This document shows, in pieces, positions 12,161 through 22,812 of a DNA stretch of 64,000 nt. Where the stretch lies: assembly GCF_020536995.1 (NCBI RefSeq), contig NC_068362.1:98986187-99050186 (forward strand), in the 5' to 3' direction. Source of the stretch: Dreissena polymorpha (lineage: Eukaryota > Mollusca > Bivalvia > Myida > Dreissenidae). Numbering within the stretch: the first letter of the stretch is position 1; each line of letters starts with the position of its first letter. Made by a program: the position numbers and the translations under genes. The notes beneath the pieces are model-generated. The model made no database searches. It was not told the DNA's origin and saw nothing but the letters and a program-made list of their open reading frames with translations.

Positions 12161-12188
12161 TGTGTTGTTCTCTTTTAAAAAAAAACAG

Positions 12189-12413
12189 GCGGAGAGAGCA
12201 GAAACAAACAAACTGCGGCAGTTGTATGAGCCGACAGTGCCAAGGTCTCCACAGAAACCAGGGTCAAGTTCTCAGGACCAAAGGTCACAGGGTCAAGAAG
12301 TGGAACAACAGAGGGTGACCCGTAAAAGAAACTCTGGCTTCTTGGGTGCCCTTATGGACAACCTGGTTACACCCACAAAGAAATTTTTGTTTGGCAGCAA
12401 GAATAAGGAATGA
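12189..12413 (+). CDS. Gene A, terminal coding exon with stop
   Basis: The acceptor is AAAAAACAG; the frame continues directly from the 5138 exon (...HAVEQ then AERAETNKLRQ) and ends at TGA 12411-12413, giving 74 residues. The first 20 or so continue the charged helix. A Pro/Ser/Gln-rich low-complexity stretch follows (PRSPQKPGSSSQDQ), then a basic KRNSGF-type segment and a compact hydrophobic C-terminal tail (GFLGALMDNLVTPTKKFLFG), which looks like a binding motif or amphipathic helix. I do not recognise the family. Being the last exon, 21 bp from a transposon, it relies on mobile-element sequence for its 3'UTR. Confidence 0.8.
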   Translation, partial: AERAETNKLRQLYEPTVPRSPQKPGSSSQDQRSQGQEVEQQRVTRKRNSGFLGALMDNLVTPTKKFLFGSKNKE

Positions 12414-12433
12414 CTCTCACATGTTTGTTATTG

Positions 12434-12909
12434 TTAAAGGGACCTTTTCACAATTGACAAAATTGAAAGAAATTGTTTCAGATTTGCAAGTTTTCGTTGT
12501 AGTAATGATATTTGTGAGGAAACAATAATACTGAACGTTTACCATGCTCTAAAATATCAATTATATGCATCTTTTTACGATTTAAAAACTTGAAAATTAT
12601 AAAGCGTTGCAGCAGGAAACGATTGAATAATTTGGAGAGTTTTGTTGTTGTCGTTATATTTTATGACACTTCAAGGATTGCTTATATAAAGTTTAAAATA
12701 CATAGCACAAATGGCCGAGTGGTCTAAGTGTAGACTTTTTACTCCAGTGGTCAGTGGTTCAAGTCCAGTTGAGGGTTACTTTTTTTCTTCATTAATTTTA
12801 TTCTTATTTTTTGCTGGAGCTTTTTAGATCCAATGTTCACATTTATCAATATAAAGCATATAATAACAAACTTCAATACATGCCCAAATCTGTGAAAAGG
12901 TCCCTTTAA
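12434..12909. mobile_element. TTAA-flanked MITE with internal tRNA-like A and B boxes
   Basis: Perfect 19-bp inverted ends: TTAAAGGGACCTTTTCACA at 12434-12452 and its reverse complement at 12891-12909. TTAA at each outer edge suggests a piggyBac-type target. Inside, at about 12711-12765, are TGGCCGAGTGG (exact A-box consensus) and GGTTCAAGTCC (exact B-box consensus) spaced as in a Ser/Leu-type tRNA. The right part recurs at about 28470-28626. It begins 20 bp after the gene A stop codon. Confidence 0.8.
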
Positions 12910-12975
12910 GTTAAGGCTACATTTCTTGAATTTTGAAAGATATGCATGCCTTTTCATTTGGTGAAATTGTATTGT

Positions 12976-12981
12976 AATAAA
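12976..12981 (+). other. Candidate polyadenylation signal of gene A
   Basis: AATAAA lies 563 bp after the stop codon, beyond the MITE. If it is used, most of the 3'UTR is transposon sequence. An earlier weaker signal cannot be excluded. Confidence 0.4.
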
Positions 12982-13617
12982 ACAATGAATTATGATATTA
13001 ATGACAGAGAATCAGTTGTAAAGTTAGTTGTATGAATACAAAGATGGATAAATCTTCATATTATTGCCAAAATTAATTTTGGACAATTAACATGAACAAC
13101 TATGACGAAACATTTCACTGGGAAGAGTAATACAACAAATTGATGGAAAACAAAGAATATGGCTGCCATTCCATTTGCTTGTTGTACCTTTTTGCATGTA
13201 ATTAAAAAAAAAGATTCCTTTTTTTGCTAATTTGATGTAGAAATACAACATGTATTTGTTCTTGCTATTCTTGAGTGACTCATATAAATGATTTAGATTC
13301 ATTTACTAGAAACTAATAGCTGTGCAGTCCCATCATAATGTCTCTGTTGACATTTAAACTTGGTACTGCAGTTCAGGAGTTTTGTTACACATATTCAATA
13401 TAGATGTTTTCTCACACCTGTTAAGTAAAACACATTGCCAATGTGTTTTGTTACAAATGTACATAAACAAGGATGTTTAAATATTTAGCTGCATTTTAAG
13501 ATACAAAGTGGTGCAGAACAATCTTTGCATATTGCCTATTTTATATAGTTACTGATGTGAAGTATGTTTGTAAAAGATGCACCATGTGAGTTATTATTAT
13601 GTTATTTATAACTGGTA
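12982..13617. other. Intergenic, no recognised feature
   Basis: AT-rich sequence downstream of gene A. No repeat end, exon or RNA gene was recognised. Confidence 0.4.
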
Positions 13618-13910
13618 TTTTTATGCCCCCGAAGGAGGGCATATAGTCATTGGACTGTCCGTCCATCTGTCCGTAACACTTTGCGTTTAGGTTTCGAAAA
13701 ATGTCTATGTCCCTTGAGATATAACCTTCATATTTGGTATGCATGTGTATATGGACAAGGCCTTTCCATACACACACACATTTTGACCCCTGTGACCTTG
13801 ACCTTGAACTTAGGGTCAGCGTTTAGGTTTCGAAATCTGCGTTTAGGTTTTGAAAAATGCTCATAACTTCTATGTCCCTTGAGATATAACCTTCATATTT
13901 GGTATGCATG
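13618..13910 (+). repeat. Truncated 'TATGCCCCC' hairpin-headed repeat
   Basis: Head TATGCCCCCGAAGGAGGGCATA, leader TGTCCGTCCATCTGTCCGT, then one and a half units with the same TTGAGATATAACCTTCAT and TGTGACCTTGACCTTGAACT blocks as 3114-3606. It is cut at GGTATGCATG where the segmental duplication begins. Confidence 0.75.
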
Positions 13911-15640
13911 GACAGGCATGCCCCGGAACAGGTCAGGGGCTACGGTTCAGGTTTTTTCTTGGCCATTTTTGAAAAAATGCAATTACGGGATTGGGAATTT
14001 TTTGTGCGAAAAGTCCGCAGATTTGGGTAAAAAAATTGATATTAAGCTTTTGTGACCGGTCTTTGTCCGTCGTCTTTCCGTCCGTCCACATTTGTTCGTA
14101 AACACTCTAGAGGCCACATTTATTGTCCGATCTTCATGAAACTTGGTCAGAAGCTTCGTCCCAATAAAATCTCGGTCAAGTTCGAAACTGGGTCGTGCCG
14201 GGTCAAAAACTAGGTCACTAGGTCAAAAAAAAGAAAAAACTTGTAAACAGTGTAGAAGTCACATTTCATGTCCAATCTTCATGTAACTTTGTCAAAAATT
14301 TTGTCTTAATTATATGTTGGTTGAGTTCAAAAGTGGTTCATGTCCGTTGAAAAACATGGCCGCCAGTGGGCAGGGCAGTATTCCTTATTTGGCTATTGAG
14401 AAACCTTGTAAACTCTCTAGAAGTCACAATTTTTTGCCCAATCATCATGAAAAATGGTCAAAATATTGGTTTAATTGATTTCTCGGACGAGTTCGAAAAT
14501 GGTCCAGATCGGTGAAAAAACATGGCGGCCAGTGGGCGGGGCATTTTTCTCTATATGTATATAGTGAAAACATGTGAACACTCTAGAAGTCACATTTTTG
14601 GCTCAATTTTCATGAAATTTGGTCAGAACATTTGTTTCCTTGATACTAGAGTTGAGTTCGAAAATGGTTCTGGTCAGTTGAATAACATGGCTGCCGGGGG
14701 GGGGGGGCAGTTAGCCTTATTTTGCTATAGAGAAAACTTGTAAACACTAGAAGTCACAATATTTGCCCAATCATCATGAAAATTGGTCAAAACATTGGTT
14801 TTATTGATTTCTCGGACGAGTTTGAAAATGGTCCAGATCGGTGAAAAAACATGGCTGCCAGTGGGTGGGGCATTTTTCTCTATATGTATATTGTGAAAAC
14901 ATGTGAACACTCTAGAAGTCACATTTTTGGCCCTATTTTCATGAAAATTGGTCAGAACATTTGTTTCCTTGATATGAGAGTTAAGTTTGAAAATGGTTCC
15001 GGTCAGTTGAATAACATGGCTGCCGGGGGTGGGGGTGGGGGTGGGGGGAGTTTTCCTTATTTGGCTCTAGAGAAACCTTGTAAACACTCTAGAAGTCACA
15101 ATTTTTGCCCAATCATCATGAAAGTTTGTCAAAACATTGTTTTTATTGATTTCTCGGACGAGTTAGAAAATGGTCCAGATCGGTGAAAATACATGGCTGC
15201 CAGTGGGTGGGGCATTTTTCTCTATATGTATATAGTGAAAACATGTGAGCACTCTAGAAGTCACATTTTTGGCCCAATTTTCATGAAATTTGGTCAGAAC
15301 ATTTGTTTCCTTGATATGAGAGTTGAGTTAAAAAATGGTTCCGGTCAGTTGAATAACAAGCTGCCAGGGGGGGGGGCAGTTTTCTTATATTTATACATTG
15401 TAAAAAAAGCTTGTGAAAACTCTAGAAGTCACATTTTTTGCCCAATCCTCATGAAACTTGGTGAAAAAATTGGTGTTATAAATATCACATAATTAATGCC
15501 ATAATTATTGCCCTTAGATTGTCCAAATTTTCATTATATAATACAAAATCCTTGTAAACACTCTAGAGGTCACAATTTTGTTTCAGATTTTATGAATCTT
15601 GGTCATATTACCGGGTAGGTTTCGAAAAAGCCTCAACTTC
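13911..15640 (+). repeat. Segmental duplication of 5219-7970 carrying a gene A exon fragment
   Basis: Begins GACAGGCATGCC, the last 21 bp of the gene A exon at 5138-5239, with one change in the following CCGGAACAG. It continues with the same intron sequence (GGTCAGGGGCTACGGTTCAG, then AAAATGCAATTACGGG) and then AGCTCACCTG-type units. It corresponds to 5219-6360 joined to 7735-7970, without the insertion at 6365-7726. The exon piece is not functional: it lacks an acceptor and most of the codons, and lies after the gene's stop. Confidence 0.85.
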
Positions 15641-15689
15641 TATCAAGCGTTTATAGGGGGCATAAGTCATCCTATGGTGACAGCTCTTG

Positions 15690-17262
15690 TTATCCCCCGC
15701 CATAGGGGGAGGGATATTGTTTTGGCTTTGTCCTTCCGTCTGTCTTTCCGTCCTTCCGGCACTTTTGTTTCCGAAGTAGGGCTGCAACGAATCTAAAAAA
15801 TGTGTTCGAATCCGAATCCAAATATCGTTTCTTGCAGTTTTTTTCGGATCCGGATCCCTCATATAAGAGCAGATTAGAATTGTCTTTCTAAATTAAAGAA
15901 ATCAAAGTTGTAGATGTATAATTTGACTAATAAACATTACATATTTATAAACAAAAAACTTAACACATTTTTCGTTTAACATTTTAGCAATATCAAAATA
16001 AAAAGAGACCTTAAGACTTATTCACGTTATAGTTTGCTCGTTTACATACACTTTTCACTGTTCATACAGATTACAGTTTGATGTTTGTTTTCACAAAAAT
16101 TTACATATCAACATTGTCCTGGTTCAGGCAAGCCCTATGAGCACTGACAAGGTCTCCTGCTGTGGAGATTTTCTCACTGGGTTTTAAGGTTCCTTGCATC
16201 ACAAGATAGCATTTAAACTTATGATATGACGAAATATGCTTTCAAGCCAATACAATTCATTAAGCAGGATTACAATTTGACAGGTCGCGAATTTATGCAA
16301 AATTTATCTGAATAACATTCCAGCCACACTGGCTCCACTACCGCTGTTTTTAATACAACTCAGAAAGACAATATATATATATAAGGATTGAAAACTTACT
16401 TATCTATAAAAATTGCATTTGTAATGTGTAAATCCTCCATGATTTTGATTTAGTTTTGCTCATTACGTAATGTCCAATGACACTCTTATACAATAAAAGC
16501 AGAATGATCTGCTATTTGACTGTCACACGGTAATAAATATCGACTATTATATGTATCTTTTATCCTTTAAACATAACCAGTCTGTATAAAAAACAATACT
16601 GGTGAAAACAGCGTTAGGTTACATACAACTATGAACATAAATAATCGGAACCAAAATATCCAGGGGTGGATCCGTACCCGCTATTCCGAAGTTGGATCCG
16701 ATATCATCGGATATTTCGGGTACCCGTTGCAGCCCTAGTCCGGAGCCATATCTTGGACGTGCTTTGGCGGATTTCAATGAAACTTGGTATGAGTATGTAT
16801 ATGGATAAGAGGATGATGCATGCCTAATGGCTTGTACACCATCTGTTAATAACAGAGTTATGGCCCTTTGTATCTTGAAAAAATGCTTTTTTGTGTCCAG
16901 AGCCATATCTTGGACGTGCTTTGGCAGATTTCAATGAAACTTGGTATGAGTATGTATATGGATAAGAGGATGATGCATGCCTAATGGCTTGTACACCATC
17001 TGTTAATAACAGAGTTATGGCCCTTTGTATCTTGAAAAAATGCTTTTTTGTGTCCAGAGCCATATCTTGGAAGTGCTTTGGCGGATTTCATTGAAACTTG
17101 TTGAATATATATATGGATAAGAGGATGATGAAAGCTCAATGGCATTGTACACCTTTGGATAATAAAGGAGTTATAGCTCTTTGTATCTTGAAAAAAATGC
17201 TTTTTTGAGTGTCAAATATAACACTCTTGTGTCCAGAAGCATATTGGCAGGGGATATCAATT
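15690..17262 (+). repeat. Hairpin-headed repeat, 'GAGCCATATCTTGGA' type, split by a hAT-like element
   Basis: Head TATCCCCCGCCATAGGGGGA, leader TCCTTCCGTCTGTCTTTCCG, then three units of about 160 bp starting near 16739, 16900 and 17057 (GAGCCATATCTTGGACGTGC ... AACAGAGTTATGGCCCTTTG). The first two units are almost identical. The tail is GAAGCATATTGGCAGGGGAT. A one-unit copy in the opposite orientation lies at 53338-53612. Confidence 0.8.
15777..16737. mobile_element. hAT-like non-autonomous transposon (961 bp)
   Basis: Perfect 13-bp terminal inverted repeats, TAGGGCTGCAACG and CGTTGCAGCCCTA. Sub-terminal GGATCCGGATCC-like motifs occur at both ends. The flanking octamers TTCCGAAG and GTCCGGAG match at 6 of 8 positions, consistent with a diverged 8-bp target duplication. 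It splits the leader from the first unit of the surrounding repeat. No transposase frame. Confidence 0.75.
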
Positions 17263-18576
17263 CAACGAATTTGCTTGTTTAAATTATTTCTGAGTGAAGC
17301 AATAGTTAGCTCTTGTGAATTAACGTTGCCTCCAATTTTGAAATTATATGATGAGCTTTTACTTGGGCCCTTCTGATTCCTTGTTGTTATGTCCCGCTTA
17401 AAATCTACAAATCTAGTCTATGTTTTGCGTTTTTGTGAACCAAAGAATTTATATGCCTGCATGTACTGTACTTACATACTTGTGAAGTTTGATTTCTGTG
17501 CAAATGTATTAAATTTTATTGTTCTTTAGAAGAAGGGTTGAACAGTAGAAATGATGATCCGTGATGAATATGTTGATGACTTTTGTATGTACATTTTTAT
17601 CTTTTACCTATATATTTATTGGCAATATAGTTTTTAAAGTAAAATATATAAATAGTTTGGCCAGTGATTGTGCATAGTGATGTTGCAATTTGAGTTTTAT
17701 ATAACTGGGGATGCAACAGGTTCATTGGTTAATCCCATTATTTACTTTTTTCAGCAAATGCAATTTTGCATGGGTCATACTGCTGTGGTGGATCTTTCTG
17801 TTAAGAATATAATCTAAATTACGCTAGAAGAGCTTACCTTCATTATTTAGTCTATAACTGCAAGAATAAGCTGAACAAAATTAAATTACATTACAGCACT
17901 TAAATATTTTTGATGGAGTACTTTGTCAATTGATTTTTAAACATTTGACATTTCAAACAAATACAAAATAGAAACATAATCGACTAATATTTAAAATGAC
18001 AGTGTTCCACAGGTGTGTGTGAAAAAACTTCAACCTTACTGAAAAGCCCATAAACACTAAGAAATCAACAAATATTTTGTACAATATTTCGAAAAATAAA
18101 GTTAACACATAAAGAATTAATGTTCCTTATAACAAAAGCCAAAATATCAACGCTAGATGTGGTCTGGTAACATAGATGTAACGCGATACAAAAGGCTCGT
18201 TTTAATTGATTGTGTCACAATATACTACATGTGACTTTCCAGATATGATATTGGAACATTTACGAGGGAACGCCAAATTGGCTTTGGGCAGCTTCGGAAG
18301 CCTGGCGTGGTTCTCATGAATTCTTCAGTCTTCCAACTTTATTTTACGAAATACTTTTTGAAATAATCGTTGAATTTGAGTATTTATGATACTTTCATTG
18401 GCCCATCCAAGACAAATTAATTACTTATAATTGTTATACCTTTATTTATTATCAACATGCTTTTACGAATCAAAATTAAATATAAATTAAATTACAAAAT
18501 ATTCAAATAAACACAAACATGATGTGGCTGATTACTGTATTAAACAAAGGTAAGAGCCATAAATATTCTTTAATTA
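17263..18576. other. Intergenic, no recognised feature
   Basis: AT-rich sequence. No exon-like splice pairs, RNA genes or clear repeat ends were recognised on either strand. Confidence 0.4.
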
Positions 18577-19718
18577 TGGCCCCCTTCAAAGAAGAGGGGG
18601 TATATTGCTTTGCACATGTCGGTCTGTCGGTACGTCCACCAGGTGGTTTCCGGATGATAACTAAAGAACGCTTATGCCTAGGATCATGAAACTTCATAGG
18701 TACATTGATCATGACTCACAGATGACCCCTATTGATTTTCAGGTCACTAGGTCAAAGCTCAAGGTCACGGTGACCCGAAATAGTAAAATGGTTTACGGAT
18801 GATAACTCAAGAACGCTTATGCCTAGGATCATGACACTTATTAGGTACATTGATCATGACTCGCAGATGACCCCTATTGATTTTCAGGTCACTAGGTCTA
18901 AGGTCAAGGTCACAGTAACCTGAAATAGTAAAATGGTTTTCAGATGATAACTCAAGAACGCTTATGCCTAGGATCATGAAACTTGATAGGTAGATTGATC
19001 ATGACTCGCAGTTGACCCCTATCGATTTTCAGGTAACTATATCAAAGGTCACGGTGACCTGAAATAGTAAAATGGTTTCCGGATGATAACTCAAGAAGGC
19101 TAATGGCTACAATCATGAAACTTCATAGGTACATTGATCATGACTCACAGATGACCCCTATTGATTTTCAGGTCACTAGGTCAAGGTCATGGTGACCCGA
19201 TATAGTAAAATGGTTTCTGGATGATAACTCAAGAACGCTTATGCCTAGGATCATGAAACTTCAAAGGTACATTGATCATGACTCGCAGATGAGCCCTATC
19301 GATTTTGAGGTCACTAGGTCAAAGGTCAAGTTCACCATGACCCAAAATAGTAAAATGGTTTCCGGATGATAACTGAAGAACACTTATTCCCAGATCATGA
19401 TCATGAAACTTGATAGGTAGATTGATCATGACTCGCAGATGACCCCTATTGATTTTCAGGTCACAAGGTCAAAGGTCAAGGTCACGGTGACCCGAAATAG
19501 TAAAATGGTTTCCGGATGATAATCAAGAACGCCTATGGCTAGGATCATGAAACTTCATAGGTACATTGATCATGACTGGCAGATGACCCCTATTGATTTT
19601 CAGGTCACTAGGTCAAAGGTCAAGGTCACAGTGACAAAAAACATATTCACACAATGGCTGTTACTACAACGGAGAGCCTATATGGGGGGCATGCATGTTT
19701 TACAAACAGCCCTTGTTT
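18577..19718 (+). repeat. Hairpin-headed repeat, 'CGGATGATAACTCAAGAACG' type, about 7 units
   Basis: Head ATGGCCCCCTTCAAAGAAGA GGGGG, leader GTCGGTCTGTCGGTACGTCC, then about seven units of roughly 143 bp. Each contains CGGATGATAACTCAAGAACG, CCTAGGATCATGAAACTT, GACCCCTATTGATTTTCAGG and AGGTCACTAGGTCAAAGGTC. The tail is TGGGGGGCATGCATG...AACAGCCCTTGTTTT. An opposite-orientation copy lies at 39545-40738. Several units contain exact AGGTCAAAGGTCA. Confidence 0.85.
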
Positions 19719-19786
19719 TGTAAGGGTTTTCATAATATTGCTAAATGTTATAAACGGTTTGTTTACGGTTAACCTCTTAATGTTTT

Positions 19787-20427
19787 TGTACCCCCCGCAA
19801 ACAAAGTTTAGAGGGAAATATAGGAGTGAGCTTGTCTGTTGGTCCATACTAAGTGTCTGCTCTCTAATTCAAGTTGTTTTCATCTGATCTTCACCAAATT
19901 GGTCAGATGTTGTATCTAGATGATGTGTAGGTCAAGTTGGAATACCGGTATGGGTCATGCCGGGTCAAAAACGAGGTCATGGTGTCACTTAGTGCGTTTT
20001 AAACATTGAGCATGGTGTCCGCTCTTAAATTCAAGTAGTTTTCATCCGAGCTTCACCACACTTGGTCAGAAGTTGTATCTAGATGATGTCTAGGCCAAGT
20101 TCGAACATGGGTCATGGTAGGTCAAAAACTAGGTCACGGGGTCACTTTGTGCGTTTTAAACATTGTGCATGGTGTCCGCTCTCTAATTCAAGTAGTTTTC
20201 ATCCTATCTTCACCACACTTGGTCAGAAGTTGTATCTAGATGATGCGTAGGTTAAGTTCGAACATGGGCCATGCCGTGTCAAAAACTAGGTCATGGGGTC
20301 ACTAAGTATATTTTAAATATTGAGCATGGTGTCTGCTGTTTTTGTGAAGATTACATGCAAAATATTCTGATTCAATGCGGCATGTGGTGGTATTTGTCAC
20401 ATCTGTGACAAAGTTCTAGTTGTAACC
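19787..20427 (+). repeat. Hairpin-headed repeat, 'TTGTATCTAGATGATG' type, about 3 units
   Basis: Three units of roughly 145 bp, each with CTCTAATTCAAGTAGTTTTC, CACTTGGTCAGAAGTTGTAT and GTCAAAAACTAGGTCATGG. The tail GCGGCATGTGGTGG...GTGACAAAGTTCTAGTT matches the reverse complement of the start of the 42007-43257 array, so they share an element end. Confidence 0.75.
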
Positions 20428-20537
20428 TGTTGCATCCTTGGATATATTGACAATTTGTACAACTTATTTAAAATTAAATATGTCACATTACTGTGGTTGT
20501 ATATCATTAAAGCTCAGCTAGTATTAAAGCTCAGCTA

Positions 20538-20934
20538 GTCATTGTCGGCTAGGGTACTACTTAAATTTACCCCGTGTACTCTTAAGTATACTTAAATGTA
20601 CCATGGGTATAGAAAATATTATAATACGTACCCTTCCAATTTTGACTACTTGAGTTTTATTCTTGCTTTAAATCCGATGTCATAAAACTCACTACTAATA
20701 CAAAACACAATCCTGCTTCAACAAAAGCTGCCTCAACATTCTTTATTGAGTATGAGTTTTGATAATATAGAGGCCATTTTACAAAAAATTTACATAAATA
20801 ATTGGGGAAAAAAAAGCAGACAACTACAAATATGCGTTAGAAATCTCAGGTACATCTTTCCTTACCCAGGGTACATTTTAGTATACTTAAGAGTACCCAG
20901 GGTACTTTTATGTAGTACACGAGCAGACAATGAC
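20538..20934. mobile_element. MITE with about 65-bp inverted ends rich in GTACC / GTATACTTAA
   Basis: Left arm begins GTCATTGTCGGCTAGGGTAC and right arm ends GTACACGAGCAGACAATGAC, with matching GTATACTTAA and GTACC blocks between. About 400 bp in total; no coding potential. One diverged arm recurs at 39376-39470. A GCTCAGCTAGT direct repeat sits just outside the left end. Confidence 0.75.
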
Positions 20935-21010
20935 CAAGCCAGCATTATTTAACAACCTTTTGATTAGAGTTCCTATTTTTGCATACAAATTGTTTGACCA
21001 GTAAAGATGC

Positions 21011-21571
21011 ATATATGCTAGGTGCTTGTTGAGTCGTGGGTTCTTTTTGAGTCGGGGGTATGGAGATCGCGTTAAATCCCTCGATAGAGCTTTCCCATAT
21101 GATGCGGAACGTTAGGGAAAATGTTTTGACAATGTCACCATTGTTTTGCTGATCAAAATTGCAACAAAACAGGTCCATATTTGTTCATATAGTGTGCCTA
21201 ACTAACACAAAATAGTTCAATTATGAGTATTTTACATACTACATCGTCTGTTGACATTTGTTCACAAGATTTAACTCCCCTTCAATGTCAGTTTTAAGAC
21301 TATTTATAGAATAAAAATCATTAAATTGGAATAGCCAATCAGAATGCATGGCTCAACAAGAACCTATTTCCAAGATGGCGGTTTGACACATCAACATGAT
21401 TATTTATTGTTATTACAGACAATTAATATTTCAAATGTCAAATGTAAAGATAAATGGTTAATACATTTTGTAATTATCTTTCTGATTCATAGTCATGTAT
21501 TTATCAAATATTTGTGATGTAACAACTTGATAAAAATTACCCACGACTCAACAAGCAGATAGCATACAAAT
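21011..21571. mobile_element. MITE with about 31-bp inverted ends (CTTGTTGAGTCGTGGGT)
   Basis: Left end ATATATGCTAGGTGCTTGTT GAGTCGTGGGT and right end ACCCACGACTCAACAAG followed by CAGATAGCATACAAAT are inverted copies. The interior is AT-rich and non-coding and has a further inverted CAACAAGAACC copy near 21355. About 560 bp. Confidence 0.75.
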
Positions 21572-22204
21572 CTATATATGTGAACAGTTGTTTAGGGATT
21601 TATTAACTGTTTTAGCCACATAATATTTATCTTTCTCTGTTTTACATGAAGGTTAATAATTAAAATTTTATGAAGTTCTCTATGTTAAAGTTTTACCTTA
21701 TGTCCATTAATATGTACATATTTGTTAATGACTGTTACATTTCTGAGTTAATAACTGTTACATTTCTGAATTAAGTTATGTCTTTTGCGTGAATAAATGA
21801 TTGTTTTAATGCAATTTTCTTTTCCCTGCGAAATAACAATAGGAAATTGGTAGAAGTGGTGACTATTATCACAATCATGCTTTAATGAAAATATGGAAAG
21901 GGCTTATATGATTGTGCACAATAGTGTGCCCTTTTGACAAAAAAGAACCCTGCGTTTTCCAAGTCCTAGCTGCAGGGCTGCAAAATGACAAAATACTAAA
22001 AATGTGAGCTCAAAAAGGGTGAGAAATTCGAGCTCCTAACAAGGGGAGAAATGTTAGTTTCGAAAAGGATTAGAAATTTGAGGTAAAGCATATAATTTGC
22101 AATATTAATGAATAATCACAGCTTTTATTCAGGCTTTGATATGAAATGTAAGGGTCAGAACCTTTTTACTGAAACGGGTTTGAAGGCAATTTTCTGACAA
22201 CTTG

Positions 22205-22430
22205 TTTCATTTACTAAGATGAACAAGAGATGTGTTTGTCAGAAACACAATGCTCCGCTTTGAATTTAACCTTGAAGGTCGACCTTGACCTTTCACCACT
22301 CAAAATGTGCAGCTCTATCAGATACACATGCATGCCAAATATCAAGTTGCTATCATCAATATTGCAAAAGTTATGACCAAAGTTAAAGTTTTGTGACACA
22401 TGCACATGTGACAGACAGGCCAAAAATGTG
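22205..22430 (-). repeat. Truncated 'CAAAATGTGCAGC' type repeat, minus orientation
   Basis: Begins AACAAGAGATGTGTTTGTCA, the reverse complement of the family tail. One unit follows, with GACCTTGACCTTTCACCACT and CATGCATGCCAAATATCAAG. The head palindrome is missing. Confidence 0.75.
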
Positions 22431-22622
22431 GGGATGGTTTAAAATGATAACAATTGCAATAATAATTAAACAAGAGATTTTTATAGTACTTAGTCATGAA
22501 TAAGCCCAATGTTGCATGTCATGATCGGATGTAAGTTGTAATTATCATAGTTATAATACAAATTAATGAAATATGGGCATAATTAAGGCAATTTGTAGGT
22601 AGGATTAATTAAAATTGCGCAT

Positions 22623-22812
22623 GCACAACAGGCAGGTTTGAATGATGTATGTTTACTTGTGCACAACAAGCAGGTTTGAATGAAGTATGTTTACTTGTGC
22701 ACAAAAGGCAGGTTTGAATGATGTATGTTTACTTGTGCACAACAAGCAGGTTTGAATGAAGTATGTTTACTTGTGCACAAAAGGCAGGTTTGAATGATGT
22801 ATGTTTACTTGT
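22623..22812 (+). repeat. 38-bp minisatellite, five units in alternating forms
   Basis: Five perfect-length 38-bp units (GCACAACAAGCAGGTTTGAA...TTTACTTGT). Units 2 and 4 share AACAAGC/GAAGTATG and units 3 and 5 share AAAAGGC/GATGTATG. The array therefore grew as a 76-bp dimer after the 38-bp unit formed. Confidence 0.9.

Larger units (their letters stand above)
5240..12188 (+). other. Gene A last intron (about 6.9 kb), filled with repeats
   Basis: Donor GTCAGG follows ...GTGGAACAG; the acceptor is AAAAAACAG before GCGGAGAG. Phase is 0 on both sides. The intron contains a GTCCGTC-type repeat with two nested DNA-transposon-like insertions, a hAT-like element inside a second repeat, and a foldback repeat close to the acceptor. 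No additional exon was found in it. Confidence 0.7.

Noticed and set aside
12711-12780. A functional tRNA-Ser or tRNA-Leu gene
   Set aside because: The A and B boxes are good, but the flanking sequence does not form an acceptor stem and the segment is part of a repeated MITE.
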